Source of the DNA: Marinobacter mobilis
GTDB taxonomy: Bacteria > Pseudomonadota > Gammaproteobacteria > Pseudomonadales > Oleiphilaceae
Assembly: GCF_900106945.1 (NCBI RefSeq)
Contig: NZ_FNNE01000001.1
Span: 478,795 to 542,794 of the forward strand
DNA: 64,000 nucleotides
Reading direction: 5' to 3'
Part shown: positions 1 to 9,119 of the stretch, piece after piece
Layout of the letters: every line of letters starts with the position of its first letter
How positions within the stretch are numbered: the first letter of the stretch is position 1
The notes under the pieces: generated by a model
Databases searched by the model: none
The model's input: only the letters and a program-made list of their open reading frames with translations
What the model was told of the DNA's origin: nothing
Program-made: the position numbers and the translations under genes

Positions 1-1450
1 CACGGAAGGCTTCACCGTATAACAGTTTGGTGGTCAGCCACGGGGTGGTTGTCCAGACCAGAGCAAGCCGCGGGTTCACCGTATCGCCGAAGTCTGAATA
101 GTGGTCATAGCGCACGCCGGCGGTCAGTTCCCAGCGGGGCGCAAAGGCCCATTCATCCTGGATGAAGACAAAGCGACTGGTGCGCTGGCCCTCTGGGAGA
201 AAGGCGCGGTCGGTGTCGCTGACATCCTCAAGGGAGGCGGGTACCGGAAAACCTGTTGGCGAGAACATGTAGTTGGTCGCATCGGTTGTTTCAAATATAT
301 CCCCCCAGAAGTAACCAGCGCCCAGGCGAAGGCTATGATCCTGCCATCCTCGGTACTGACTGATAAGTTCCAGCCGCATGTTCTCTTCCGACAGTTCCGG
401 GGCTTGCAGCACTCCGTTGGGAAAGGGACCACCTCCGCCGACGGGTGAAAAGTCCGCCCCGGGGGGAAACAGCTGGGTCAGCGTGGGATTTCGGAAGTCG
501 TTGTAGAGGTAGCTGACCTGGGCTTTGAGCCCCCAGTCTGGGTGGAAATCATCCTGTTGCCAGGTCAGATCAATCGTTCCCCGGCGTTGCTCGAAGCGAC
601 CGTCCGGGTCCAGTGTTTCGTTGATGCCCTGGGCCGTTTCGACCTGATCCTGACGATAGGCCACGCGCAAACGTAGTTGCTGCCAGAGCAGATCGGTGCG
701 GACGTCCAACTGACGATATCCCAGATTGGCCGGGCCTGGCGCCAGGGACGCATTTGTGCCCAGAAAAGCGTCTAGGCTGGACTGTTGGTCGGCCTCTATG
801 GTGGGGTCGTCCCCGTTGCTCTGGTCGTAGGTAATCGATACCACCCCTTGCACAGGGCCCGCATCCATCGCCTGTCGCACGAAGGAATAGCCGCTGTCGA
901 AACTGCCATAGCCCAGGCTTGCCTCTCCGCCCTCCAGATCTTCCGGAGCCTTGGTGATGATGTTGATGACGCCGGCGAAAGCGTCGGCACCATAAACCGC
1001 TGAGCCGGGTCCGCGGACGATCTCGATCCGTTCGACCATCTTCACCGGAAAACCCGCGCGCCCGACAACCTGTTCGACCCGGTCGCCGGTGAACAGGCTG
1101 GTCTGTGGAATGCCGTTGATCATCACCAGTGTGTGCGGGTTCTGGTTGGCCGTAATCCCGCGAATGAAATAACGAGAGGCATAGAGAAATGTGCCGTGGG
1201 ACACATGCAGGCCGGGCACCAACTCCAGGGCTTCGTCAATGTCCTGGACGCCCATGGCCTCCAGTTCCTCAGCGGTGATCACACTGGCCACTGACGGAGC
1301 TTGGGATAACGGTTTCGGGGTGCCGGTGGCGATACTGACCTGTAACGCCATTAACTCTTCCAGGCTCAGCGCGGATAGATCCTGATGGGTGGCCGTGCTT
1401 GGGCCAGATAGTGTTGCCAGGAATATCCCGAACAGCACCAGACGGCGCAT
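1..1450 (-). CDS. TonB-dependent outer-membrane receptor, C-terminus cut by window edge
   Basis: The reverse strand is open from ATG at 1450 to the window edge, about 483 codons, in one frame. A short signal peptide is followed by the plug domain, with the plug motifs GVQDIDEALELVPG and RGPGSAVYGADAFAGVINII, and then barrel strands. It takes up a chelated metal, cofactor or other ligand across the outer membrane using TonB energy; the substrate cannot be read from sequence. It closely resembles its upstream neighbour (1559-3673) over the whole visible length, so the two are a tandem duplication about 108 bp apart. The missing part is the C-terminal barrel, roughly 220 residues by comparison with the 704-residue paralogue. 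Confidence 0.9.
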   Translation of the reverse strand, partial: MRRLVLFGIFLATLSGPSTATHQDLSALSLEELMALQVSIATGTPKPLSQAPSVASVITAEELEAMGVQDIDEALELVPGLHVSHGTFLYASRYFIRGITANQNPHTLVMINGIPQTSLFTGDRVEQVVGRAGFPVKMVERIEIVRGPGSAVYGADAFAGVINIITKAPEDLEGGEASLGYGSFDSGYSFVRQAMDAGPVQGVVSITYDQSNGDDPTIEADQQSSLDAFLGTNASLAPGPANLGYRQLDVRTDLLWQQLRLRVAYRQDQVETAQGINETLDPDGRFEQRRGTIDLTWQQDDFHPDWGLKAQVSYLYNDFRNPTLTQLFPPGADFSPVGGGGPFPNGVLQAPELSEENMRLELISQYRGWQDHSLRLGAGYFWGDIFETTDATNYMFSPTGFPVPASLEDVSDTDRAFLPEGQRTSRFVFIQDEWAFAPRWELTAGVRYDHYSDFGDTVNPRLALVWTTTPWLTTKLLYGEAFR

Positions 1451-1558
1451 TTCTTCCCCCTTTACGTGGGTTACCTGAATATTCCCTGCACGGATGGCCT
1501 TGCGTTTCCTTCTCTAAAAAACATAGGCCACGGGCTGATTTGACGCAATTCCCGGGGT

Positions 1559-3673
1559 TTACCATTGCAGGGTGGCTTGCAGGATCACGCTCCGCCCCGG
1601 TTGCGGCAGGTCATCGGGCAGGCTCGGTACGGCCTGACCCTGCTCGGGGCCGCGACTGGCTTCGCGGACACCGGCGTCAAAGATATTCCTTAGCTGCAGG
1701 TCGAGCTGTACCTCATCGTTCACCTGCCGGCGCAGGCTGAAGTCCAGGGTGGTATAGCCATCCAGATCGGGGCGAGTATCTCCTTCTGTTCGCTCAGTGG
1801 CGCCTACCCAAACCAGGGTCGGCGTCAGCTGCCACTCGCTTGAAGGTTGCCAGTTCAGCCGCAGGCTGGCATCCGAGTTGGGGGTCTGTCCCAACGGGTT
1901 GTCGTTCTGATCGCGGGTGCGCTGGTAGCTATAGTTGAGCAGCAGCTGCGCCGAAGGTGTCAGCTGGTACCGTAACTCCGATTCCGCGCCCAGCCCCCGC
2001 ACCTTGTCGGTGTTCTGGGCCGTAAAGGTGCCGCCAGAATCCGCGACAAAATCGATGAAATCTTTGATCCGGTAGTGGTAGATATTCAGATCGAGCGTCC
2101 AGTCGGAATCCAGGGCGATCTGGAACGCCAGCTCTGTACTTTCGATGGTTTCCGGATCTAGCTCTGGATTGCCCAGGGCGATTGGATTGTTACGGGCGTA
2201 CAGCTCGAGAAACGCAGGCGCCCTGAACGCCCGGCCATAGAGCAGCTTGCTGGTGAGCCACGGCGTTGTGGTCCAGACCAGCGCCACCCGGGGATTGGTG
2301 GTGCCGCCGAAATCTGAATAGTGGTCGTAACGCAGGCCTGCCGTCAGTTCCCAATGTTCCGCCAGCGCCCACTCGTCCTGAACAAAGGCATAGTAGCTGG
2401 TGCGCTGGTTTTCCGGCTGGAACGTCCGGTCGGTGTCACTGACATCGGTCAGTGCGGAGGGAACCGGAAAGCCGGTGTCGCTGAGGATGAAGTTGACTGC
2501 GTCTGTCGTCTTGAAGATATCGCCCCAGAAATAGCCCGTCCCCAATCGAACTCGATGCTGACTGAACCCGGTATACACTGAGGTCAGGTCAAAACGGGCA
2601 TTCTCCTCAGACAATTCCGGGCGTTGGAAAATGCCATCTGCAAAGGGACCTCCACCGCCCACTAAGGTGAAGTCTGCGCCCGGGGGGAACGAGAGAGAAC
2701 CTGTAGGGTTGCGGAAATCGCTGTACAGATAGCTGGTCTGGGCCTCCAGGGCCCAGTCGTGATGAACCTCCGGCAGCTGCCAGGTCAGGTCAGCAGTGCC
2801 ATGCCGGTGTTCGAAGCGGCTGTCCGGATCGAGACTGTCATTAAGGCCCAGAGCGGTTTCAATCTTATCCTGACGATAGGACATCCGTAGCCGGACCCTG
2901 TCCCACAACAGGTCGGTGCGAACGTCCAGGTTGCGGTAGCCCAGGTTGGCTGGCCCGGGGGCGAGAGATGCACTGGTGCCAAGGGCGCTGTCCAGACCGG
3001 TCTGATTGTCCGCACGAATGGTCGGATCGTCGCCTTCACTCTGGTCATAGGCGACCGAAAACACACCTTCCACCGCGCCGATATCCATGGTCTGGCGGAA
3101 GAAGGCGTATTGGCTGTCAAAACTGCCGTAGCCGAGGCTGGCCTCGCCGCCCTCCAGACCTTCGGCAGGCTTGGTAATGATATTGATCACCCCGGCAAAG
3201 GCATCGGCTCCATATACCGCTGATCCGGGGCCGCGGATAACCTCGATCCGCTCAACCATGTTCACCGGGAAGCCCGTTCTGGCGAGCAGCCGCTGGCCGC
3301 GGTCACCGGTAAACAGGCTGGTTTGCGGTACGCCATTAACGAGCACAAGGGTGTGGGGGTTGTAGGTGGAAACGATGCCGCGGATGAAGTAGCGGGAACT
3401 GTAGGCAAAACTGCCGTGGGAGACATGCAGCCCCGGCACCAGTTCCAGCGCCTCGTCAATATCCTGAACCCCCATGGCTTCCAGTTCCGCAGCAGTGATC
3501 ACGCTGGCGACCGATGGTGCTTGTGCCAGCGGTTTGGGAGTGCCGGTGGCAATGCTGACCCGAAGGTTCATCAGTTCTTCAAGCGACAGGGCGGTCAGTT
3601 CATTATCGTGAGCGGCAAATACGGTACAGGTGCAGGACATCAGAAGCAGTCCGCCTGGCCAGGGTAGACGCAT
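1559..3673 (-). CDS. TonB-dependent outer-membrane receptor (tandem paralogue)
   Basis: This is a complete 704-residue receptor. A signal peptide (about residues 1-21) leads into a plug domain (about 40-160, with RGPGSAVYGADAFAGVINII) and a 22-strand-type barrel that ends in an aromatic residue (…LQW), the usual C-terminal signature for BAM insertion. It lies downstream of narK2 on the same strand, but a strong terminator at 3780-3805 separates them, so it should have its own promoter within 3674-3779. That gap contains a small palindrome, CTAGA-AAA-TCTAG (3733-3745), of unknown meaning. The substrate is unknown; no haem, siderophore-synthesis or ABC-uptake gene is adjacent. Confidence 0.92.
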   Translation of the reverse strand: MRLPWPGGLLLMSCTCTVFAAHDNELTALSLEELMNLRVSIATGTPKPLAQAPSVASVITAAELEAMGVQDIDEALELVPGLHVSHGSFAYSSRYFIRGIVSTYNPHTLVLVNGVPQTSLFTGDRGQRLLARTGFPVNMVERIEVIRGPGSAVYGADAFAGVINIITKPAEGLEGGEASLGYGSFDSQYAFFRQTMDIGAVEGVFSVAYDQSEGDDPTIRADNQTGLDSALGTSASLAPGPANLGYRNLDVRTDLLWDRVRLRMSYRQDKIETALGLNDSLDPDSRFEHRHGTADLTWQLPEVHHDWALEAQTSYLYSDFRNPTGSLSFPPGADFTLVGGGGPFADGIFQRPELSEENARFDLTSVYTGFSQHRVRLGTGYFWGDIFKTTDAVNFILSDTGFPVPSALTDVSDTDRTFQPENQRTSYYAFVQDEWALAEHWELTAGLRYDHYSDFGGTTNPRVALVWTTTPWLTSKLLYGRAFRAPAFLELYARNNPIALGNPELDPETIESTELAFQIALDSDWTLDLNIYHYRIKDFIDFVADSGGTFTAQNTDKVRGLGAESELRYQLTPSAQLLLNYSYQRTRDQNDNPLGQTPNSDASLRLNWQPSSEWQLTPTLVWVGATERTEGDTRPDLDGYTTLDFSLRRQVNDEVQLDLQLRNIFDAGVREASRGPEQGQAVPSLPDDLPQPGRSVILQATLQW

Positions 3674-3779
3674 GAGGATCCTCTGGGTTTTCGGGTGGGA
3701 AAGGTCCCCGGTTGTCTCTGACAGGGCCCTGTCTAGAAAATCTAGGTCAGGTCGAGGCCGCCCGCAATAAATTGACGGT

Positions 3780-3805
3780 AAAAAAAAGCCGGCCCGAAGG
3801 CCGGC
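3780..3805 (-). terminator. Rho-independent terminator after narK2
   Basis: Read on the reverse strand, a perfect 7-bp GC stem (GCCGGCC / GGCCGGC, 3788-3805) with a TTCG tetraloop is followed directly by eight or more T. It ends the narK1-narK2 transcript and isolates the TonB receptor genes downstream. Confidence 0.92.
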
Positions 3806-3829
3806 AAGTGCACCGCAATGGGATCTGGG

Positions 3830-5434
3830 TCAGGGATTCTTGAATTCGGCTTTTGGCCCCAGGTAGAACCACCAGTTCAGTACCAGACAGCCGACATAGA
3901 ATAGGGCAAAGCCGTACAGCGCCATTTCTGGAGTGGCGGCCTTGATCTGCTCGCCGAACACCTGGGGAATCACGAAGGCACCGTAGGCGGCCACCGCGGA
4001 AGTCCACCCGAGAGCCGGGCCGGCCTGTTCCTTGTCGAAGATCATGGCGATGGTGCGGAAGGTGGATCCGTTGCCGATGCCGCTGGCGGCAAACAACACC
4101 AGGAACAGCAGCAGGAAGGGCAAGAAGTAGTCCTGCGGTGTGGCGGAGTTGTAGGCGGCCTTGAGGTAGTAAGCCAGGGCCAAGGAGCTGGCAACCATCA
4201 CAACGGCCACAATGCCAGTCACCAGGGCGCCACCGACCTTGTCCGCAATCCAGCCGCCCACGGGGCGAATCAGGGCACCAATGAAGGGGCCCATCCAGGC
4301 ATACATCAGGGCCGATGGGCCATCCGGGTTGGCAAGGTCGTGGGTCATGACACCATCCACCATGACGTGCTGGTAGCCGAACACCACCTTGATGGCGAGG
4401 GCAAAGCCGGCGGAGAAGCCGATGAAGCTGCCAAAGGTCATGGTGTAGATAACACTCATGATCCAGGTGTGCTTGTTGGAGAAAATTTTGAACTGGCGCT
4501 GCAGATTGGGTTTGATCTCACCGGGGATCATTTTCAGCAACAGCACGGTGCACAGCAGGATGCCGGCAATGATCGGCCATTTGGTCCAGTCCGGGGCGCC
4601 CAGGCCCATCGGCTGCGGGAGGATGATGTAAAGGCCCGCGGCGGCAGTCAGGAAACCGACCAGAAGCATGCCGCTGATCTTGCTGAATGCTCCGACCGGG
4701 GAGCCAATGTTGGGGGAGACTGCATCGGTACGGATGTTGTTCATTCCGAACCAGCCGGCCAGCGCCAGCGGGATCAGCAGCAGCAACCAGACGAAACCGG
4801 CGTTGTGGATCCAGGTTTCGCTACCGGCAGGAATCTTGCCGATCAGGGTGCCGGAAGTGTTTTCGAGGATCATTGGCTCACCACCGAAGATGCCAAACGT
4901 CATCACCAGGGGAACCAGAATCTGCATGGTGGTCACGCCAGCGTTACCAAGACCGGCATTCAGCCCCAGCGCGAGTCCCTGCTGACGCTTGGGGTAGAAA
5001 AAGCTGATGTTGGACATGGAGGAAGCAAAATTACCGCCGCCGATCCCTGACAGGAAGGCCAGCAGCTGGAACACCCACAGCGGTGTGTCGATGTTCTGCA
5101 GGGCAAAGCCGGTGCCAAGGGCCGGAATCATCAGCAGGGCAGTGGTAAAGAAGATGGTATTGCGGCCGCCGGCGATGCGGATGAAGAAACTGCTGGGAAT
5201 CCTCAGCGTTGCGCCGGTCAGCCCGGCAATGGCGGTCAGGGTGAACAGCTCGGCTTTGGGGATCGGAAAGCCCAGGTTCAGCATCTGCACCGAGATAATG
5301 CCCCAGTAAAGCCAGACGGCGAAGCCGCAGAGCAGGCTGGGAATGGATATCCAGAGATTGCGGGTGGCGATCCTGCGACCGGAAGACTCCCAGAACTGGT
5401 CGTCCTCCACTTCCCAGGTTTTGATGTCAGTCAT
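3830..5434 (-). CDS. narK2: NarK2-type nitrate/nitrite antiporter (MFS)
   Basis: This is a major facilitator membrane protein of 534 residues from the ATG at 5434, which has a GTGAGG ribosome-binding site; a GTG four codons upstream is in frame but less convincing. The NNP-family region GIGGGNFASSMSNISFFYP, followed by GLNAGLGNAGV, lies around residues 130-170. A hydrophilic N-terminus and a long loop near residue 210 fit the longer NarK2 type, which exchanges nitrate for nitrite during denitrification. It follows narK1 by 67 bp in one operon that ends at the terminator 3780-3805. No nitrate reductase genes follow. Confidence 0.9.
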   Translation of the reverse strand: MTDIKTWEVEDDQFWESSGRRIATRNLWISIPSLLCGFAVWLYWGIISVQMLNLGFPIPKAELFTLTAIAGLTGATLRIPSSFFIRIAGGRNTIFFTTALLMIPALGTGFALQNIDTPLWVFQLLAFLSGIGGGNFASSMSNISFFYPKRQQGLALGLNAGLGNAGVTTMQILVPLVMTFGIFGGEPMILENTSGTLIGKIPAGSETWIHNAGFVWLLLLIPLALAGWFGMNNIRTDAVSPNIGSPVGAFSKISGMLLVGFLTAAAGLYIILPQPMGLGAPDWTKWPIIAGILLCTVLLLKMIPGEIKPNLQRQFKIFSNKHTWIMSVIYTMTFGSFIGFSAGFALAIKVVFGYQHVMVDGVMTHDLANPDGPSALMYAWMGPFIGALIRPVGGWIADKVGGALVTGIVAVVMVASSLALAYYLKAAYNSATPQDYFLPFLLLFLVLFAASGIGNGSTFRTIAMIFDKEQAGPALGWTSAVAAYGAFVIPQVFGEQIKAATPEMALYGFALFYVGCLVLNWWFYLGPKAEFKNP

Positions 5435-5501
5435 GTGGAACCTCACTGGTCATTGTCAGAAGTAGCAGTCAGGCCGGCAGGAATCGCCTGCCGGCATGGG
5501 T

Positions 5502-6839
5502 TTAATTGTTGGCAGTGCCCTCGCGGCCATAATCGGGCTGGATTTCGGGCAGATAACGTGAGCTTTCGGCACCCCTGATTTCCGGGTAGCGGCGGGCCTC
5601 CATGCGCACGATCGCTCCGTGCATCCACAGGAAGGACACCAGCACAATCACGAAAAGCAGCATGAAACAGCTGGTCCAGACCCCGACCATGTCATTCATC
5701 GCGCCATAGGCGATGGGCAGGACAAAGCCGCCGAGGCCACCGATCATGCCCACCAGTCCACCAACGGAGCCAACGTGGTCCGGGTAGTAGACCGGGATGT
5801 GTTTGTAGACGGCGGCCTTGCCGAGAGACATGACGAAGCCGAGGGTAATTGTCAGCACCACGAACAGGGCGACCGGGACCACAATGGAAAAGCCGATCGG
5901 ACCATCAATGCCACGGACCACATAGTCAGTTGCCGGGTAGCTCAGGATGAACAGGCAGATCAGGGAAACGCCGTAGGTCCAGTACATCACCCGGCGGGCA
6001 CCGAATCGGTCGGACATCCAGCCGCCGAGGGCCCGAAATACCGAAGCGGGGGCGGTGTACAGGGCGGCCAGCATGCCGGCCTGCTCCAGGCTCATATCGT
6101 AGGCACCGACGTAGTAACGGGGCAGCCAGGAGGCGAGGGATACAAAGGCGCCAAATACAAAGAAGTAGTAGAGAGAAAAGCGCCAGACCTGCAGTTTGGC
6201 CAGCGGAGCGAGCTGTTCACGCAATGGCATGGTGGTGGTGCCTTCAGTCGCACGGCGCGCCAGGCGGGGGTCGTTCTCGGTCAGCAGATAGAACAGCACC
6301 GCGATGGCGACCAGTACGCCAGCGTAGATTTGTGCGGTGGTTTGCCAGCCGAACGCGACCACCAGAAAGGGCGCTGCGAAGTTGGTGACAGCGGCACCGA
6401 CGTTACCGGCGCCAAACACCCCGAGGGCGGTGCCCTGATGGTCCTTGTCGTACCATTCGGAAATGTAGGCTACACCGACAATAAAGGAGCCCCCTGCCAG
6501 TCCCACCCCGAGCGCGGCCACCAGGAACATTTCGTAGGTTTTGACGCTGGATAGCAGGTAAACGGCGATTGCGGTGGCCAGCATCAGGATGGTGAACACC
6601 AGGCGGCCGCCGAACCGTTCGGTCCAGATGCCGAGGAACAGACGGCTGATGGAACCGGTCAGCACCGGCGTTGCCACCATCAGGCCGAACTGGGTCTCGG
6701 ACAGGCCGAGCTCCTGTTTGATCTTCACCCCAATGATGGAAAAAATGGTCCATACAGCAAAGCAGGTGGTAAAGGCGAGTGTTGAGAACAGCAGCGCCTT
6801 GTGGGCTTTTGGTGGGTTGTAGTCCCTTGCACTGAGCAT
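5502..6839 (-). CDS. narK1: NarK1-type nitrate/proton symporter (MFS)
   Basis: This 445-residue MFS protein of the nitrate/nitrite porter family has the glycine-rich signature GVGLAGGSFIVGVAYISEWY (about residues 110-130) and GVFGAGNVGAA. A second glycine-rich stretch, GSVGGLVGMIGGLGG, lies near residue 360. In the family, NarK1 imports nitrate with protons to start nitrate respiration and NarK2 then works as the exchanger. It is the first gene of the leftward narK1-narK2 operon. An FNR/Anr-type box lies 65 bp before its start, which suggests induction by low oxygen or NO. Confidence 0.9.
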   Translation of the reverse strand: MLSARDYNPPKAHKALLFSTLAFTTCFAVWTIFSIIGVKIKQELGLSETQFGLMVATPVLTGSISRLFLGIWTERFGGRLVFTILMLATAIAVYLLSSVKTYEMFLVAALGVGLAGGSFIVGVAYISEWYDKDHQGTALGVFGAGNVGAAVTNFAAPFLVVAFGWQTTAQIYAGVLVAIAVLFYLLTENDPRLARRATEGTTTMPLREQLAPLAKLQVWRFSLYYFFVFGAFVSLASWLPRYYVGAYDMSLEQAGMLAALYTAPASVFRALGGWMSDRFGARRVMYWTYGVSLICLFILSYPATDYVVRGIDGPIGFSIVVPVALFVVLTITLGFVMSLGKAAVYKHIPVYYPDHVGSVGGLVGMIGGLGGFVLPIAYGAMNDMVGVWTSCFMLLFVIVLVSFLWMHGAIVRMEARRYPEIRGAESSRYLPEIQPDYGREGTANN

Positions 6840-6903
6840 TGTTGAAACCCCCGGTTTCTGGATCGTGTAGGTCGATTACGTCACAGCGCCCCTTTCACCA
6901 ACC

Positions 6904-6917
6904 TTGACGAATATCAA
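6904..6917. promoter_or_regulatory. FNR/Anr/Dnr binding site upstream of narK1
   Basis: TTGAC-GAAT-ATCAA differs from the FNR-family consensus TTGAT-N4-ATCAA at one half-site base. Its centre is about 71 bp before the narK1 start codon, suited to a class II activator position (-41.5) with a leader near 30 nt. The divergent zinc-binding protein gene begins about 175 bp to the right, so the site could also serve that side. Confidence 0.8.
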
Positions 6918-7091
6918 ATGCTTCAGGGCCTACCCCATAAGCGCCAAGAGGGATATCTCCCAGGGCGGAAACCGGCCCCTGGGGCCTACCTCCAGCTATC
7001 CATTCTGCGCCGACGGGCTACCTCCAATGGGGAAGCGATCCTGGTTGGCGGCTTGTTTACCATGGTGGAAACCTACGACGGAGGCATCGCG

Positions 7092-7478
7092 ATGAAAGCC
7101 CGAAAGGACCGCCCGCTGATCTACGCCTGTTCTGGCTGCTCGGATGTTGCCCAGCTGGCGAACAATGTCGCGGTGCGACTCGACCACACCGGCGAGTTTG
7201 AAATGTCCTGTATCTCGGGGGTTGGCGGCCAGGTCCCTGCGCTTGTAAACACCGCCCGCAGCGGCCGTAGTATTACGGTCATTGATGGTTGCCCGTTGCA
7301 GTGTGCCCGTGCCTGCCTGACGAATGTCGGCGTCGAGCCAGACGACCACATTCGCCTTTATGAGTTCGGCTTCCGTAAACACTACGGCCGCAGTTACGAC
7401 GCCATCGCAGTGGACGAGGTTTGCCACCTGGTCCGCGAACGTCACTGGCAGTGCATACCGGTCCGCTCCGGCCGCTAG
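7092..7478 (+). CDS. DGC-domain putative zinc-binding protein
   Basis: A 128-residue protein from ATG 7092, which follows a clear GGAGG at 7080-7084. The frame is open back to 6918, but those upstream codons would cover the FNR box and lack a ribosome-binding site. It carries the DGC-family hallmark IDGCPLQCAR (about residues 67-76), with further cysteines near the N-terminus (ACSGCSD) and at CISG, giving a conserved cysteine set thought to bind zinc. The biochemical role of the family is not established. It is divergent from narK1 and precedes another small gene by 76 bp, so a link to nitrogen-oxide respiration is plausible from context only. Confidence 0.8.
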   Translation: MKARKDRPLIYACSGCSDVAQLANNVAVRLDHTGEFEMSCISGVGGQVPALVNTARSGRSITVIDGCPLQCARACLTNVGVEPDDHIRLYEFGFRKHYGRSYDAIAVDEVCHLVRERHWQCIPVRSGR

Positions 7479-7554
7479 CCCTGATCGATAGCCCAGACAA
7501 CGATCAGGCTCGTGCAGATGGCCTCCACCCCGTTCTGATGACCAGCAAGGATCC

Positions 7555-7968
7555 ATGACCATGATTACCAGTTACGCCCAGTTGATCACCGTTGCCGGCC
7601 AGCAACCTGAGCCCCAGCGCCTGTTGTTTGTTTTCTGCCGTGCGGAGTTGTCGGACGACGCCAGCGATTCGGAAAAGCAGCGCTTTGAAGAGGGATGTGG
7701 GGGGGCGCTCAGCCCGGTGGTCTGTGTTGATAAATCTCCGTCTGACGTGGCGACGTTTGAGGTGCTGCAGGAGGAGTCCCGCTACACCGGACAGGCGTGG
7801 GATATTGTGTTTGTCGCCGCGATGGCAGGGCGGGGAGGTATCGCTCCGTCGGCGGATGAGGCCAGTCAGCCGTTGAACATGATGGTTGAGAAAATCCGGC
7901 TCGGGGAAGTGTCAGGCTTCCTGCCTTTCAACCGTCAGGGAGAGCTGGTGTCCCTGAGCGGATCCTGA
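7555..7968 (+). CDS. Small conserved protein, unknown function
   Basis: Up to 137 residues, acidic and soluble, without signal peptide or membrane segment. Two ATGs are possible: 7555, and 7561, which sits at better spacing from the AAGGA at 7548-7552. Visible blocks are QQPEPQRLLFVFC near the N-terminus, a middle VVCVDKSPSD, and WDIVFVAAM. I recall pseudomonad relatives labelled 'ribonucleotide reductase subunit alpha', but nothing here resembles the catalytic domain of NrdA and the length is far too short, so that label should not be transferred. It lies between the DGC gene and moaA (opposite strand), suggesting a two-gene unit with the DGC protein. Confidence 0.75.
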   Translation: MTMITSYAQLITVAGQQPEPQRLLFVFCRAELSDDASDSEKQRFEEGCGGALSPVVCVDKSPSDVATFEVLQEESRYTGQAWDIVFVAAMAGRGGIAPSADEASQPLNMMVEKIRLGEVSGFLPFNRQGELVSLSGS

Positions 7969-7994
7969 GATCTGCCGGTATTCTGACCGGAGCG

Positions 7995-8987
7995 TCAGCC
8001 TCCGGTCATGTTCATGAATCGCAGGATCTGGACATCACCCTGAGTCGAGAAGTGATGGCGCTCCGGTTTCAGATCCATCGCCTGAATGATGGTCTGACGA
8101 AGTCTGCTGTCATTTTCCGGATAGCCTCGTAGCACCCGTCGCAGATCTACCGAATGTTCATTGCCAAGGCACAGTAGCAGGCGTCCTTCCACGGTCACCC
8201 TGACCCGGTTGCAGGTGGCGCAGAAGTTGTGGGAGTGGGGGGAAATGAAGCCAACCCGGACCGGGCTGTCTGGCATCCGGTAGTAACGGGCGGGCCCACC
8301 GCTGTCAGCCATGGCCGGCACCAGTTCATGATGCTGGCGGATCAGGTTGCGGACCTGGTCGCTGGTGAACAAGCTCTCGCCACGATGGTGCTCGGTAATG
8401 TGCCCCAGCGGCATTTCCTCGATGAAGCTGATATCCAGCCGTTTGCGACGGGCAAATTCGATCAGTGCGGGTACTTCATCTTCGTTACGGCCTTTCATCA
8501 CAACCACGTTGAGTTTGATGCCGTCAAAGCCGGCTTCGCGCGCCGCATCAATGCCGTCCAGAACCTGTTCGAGCTGACCGGTGCGGGTAATGGCATGAAA
8601 GCGCTCACGGTCGAGGGAGTCGAGGCTGATGTTCAGCCGCTTCAGTCCCGCCTGGCGCAGTGGTTGTGCCAGTCTGGCGAGCTGGTTACCGTTGGTGGTC
8701 ATGGCAAAGTCCCGCAGGCCCATAGTGCCGATTTCCCGGACCAGGTCGACGATGTCGTTGCGGACCAGGGGTTCGCCGCCGGTCAGACGGATTTTTTCGG
8801 TGCCCAAGCTGATAAAGGTTTGGGCGAGGCGGGCGATTTCTTCCAGAGTAAGCACCTGCTGGCGGGGCAGGAAGGTCATGTCTTCGGCCATGCAGTAGAC
8901 GCAACGGAAGTCGCAGCGGTCGGTGACCGAAAGGCGCACATAATCGATGGTGCGGCCGAAGCGGTCGGTCAGTTTGGCTTGAGGCAT
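7995..8987 (-). CDS. moaA: GTP 3',8-cyclase MoaA, molybdenum cofactor synthesis
   Basis: A radical SAM enzyme that starts molybdopterin synthesis from GTP in the cytoplasm. From the ATG at 8987 it has 330 residues, the usual MoaA length; the frame stays open to 9215 but those codons look non-coding. The N-terminal radical SAM cluster motif CDFRCVYC, the TGGEPL motif, the C-terminal second [4Fe-4S] motif [18 protein letters not shown] and the terminal Gly-Gly are all present. Molybdenum cofactor is needed by nitrate reductase, which fits the narK genes nearby. It stands alone on the reverse strand, with a structured repeat between it and norB. Confidence 0.95.
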   Translation of the reverse strand: MPQAKLTDRFGRTIDYVRLSVTDRCDFRCVYCMAEDMTFLPRQQVLTLEEIARLAQTFISLGTEKIRLTGGEPLVRNDIVDLVREIGTMGLRDFAMTTNGNQLARLAQPLRQAGLKRLNISLDSLDRERFHAITRTGQLEQVLDGIDAAREAGFDGIKLNVVVMKGRNEDEVPALIEFARRKRLDISFIEEMPLGHITEHHRGESLFTSDQVRNLIRQHHELVPAMADSGGPARYYRMPDSPVRVGFISPHSHNFCATCNRVRVTVEGRLLLCLGNEHSVDLRRVLRGYPENDSRLRQTIIQAMDLKPERHHFSTQGDVQILRFMNMTGG

Positions 8988-9119
8988 GATGATGTCTCTG
9001 TCTGAGGCCGGATTCGGGTTTGAGTCAGTATCGCAAATCATTGGGATTGATTTGATACCTCTGGGGGGGTAACCCTTCGGTTTTGTTGGGCTTGTGGTCT
9101 GCTGGGTTTGGGTGGGTGG

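Noticed and set aside
3733..3745. CTAGA-AAA-TCTAG palindrome upstream of the TonB receptor
   Set aside because: Short and AT-rich, no match to Fur or other known sites; kept only as a note.
7555..7568. ATGACCATGATTAC, identical to the start of lacZ
   Set aside because: Only the first 14 bases match and the protein is unrelated; a chance match, not vector sequence.
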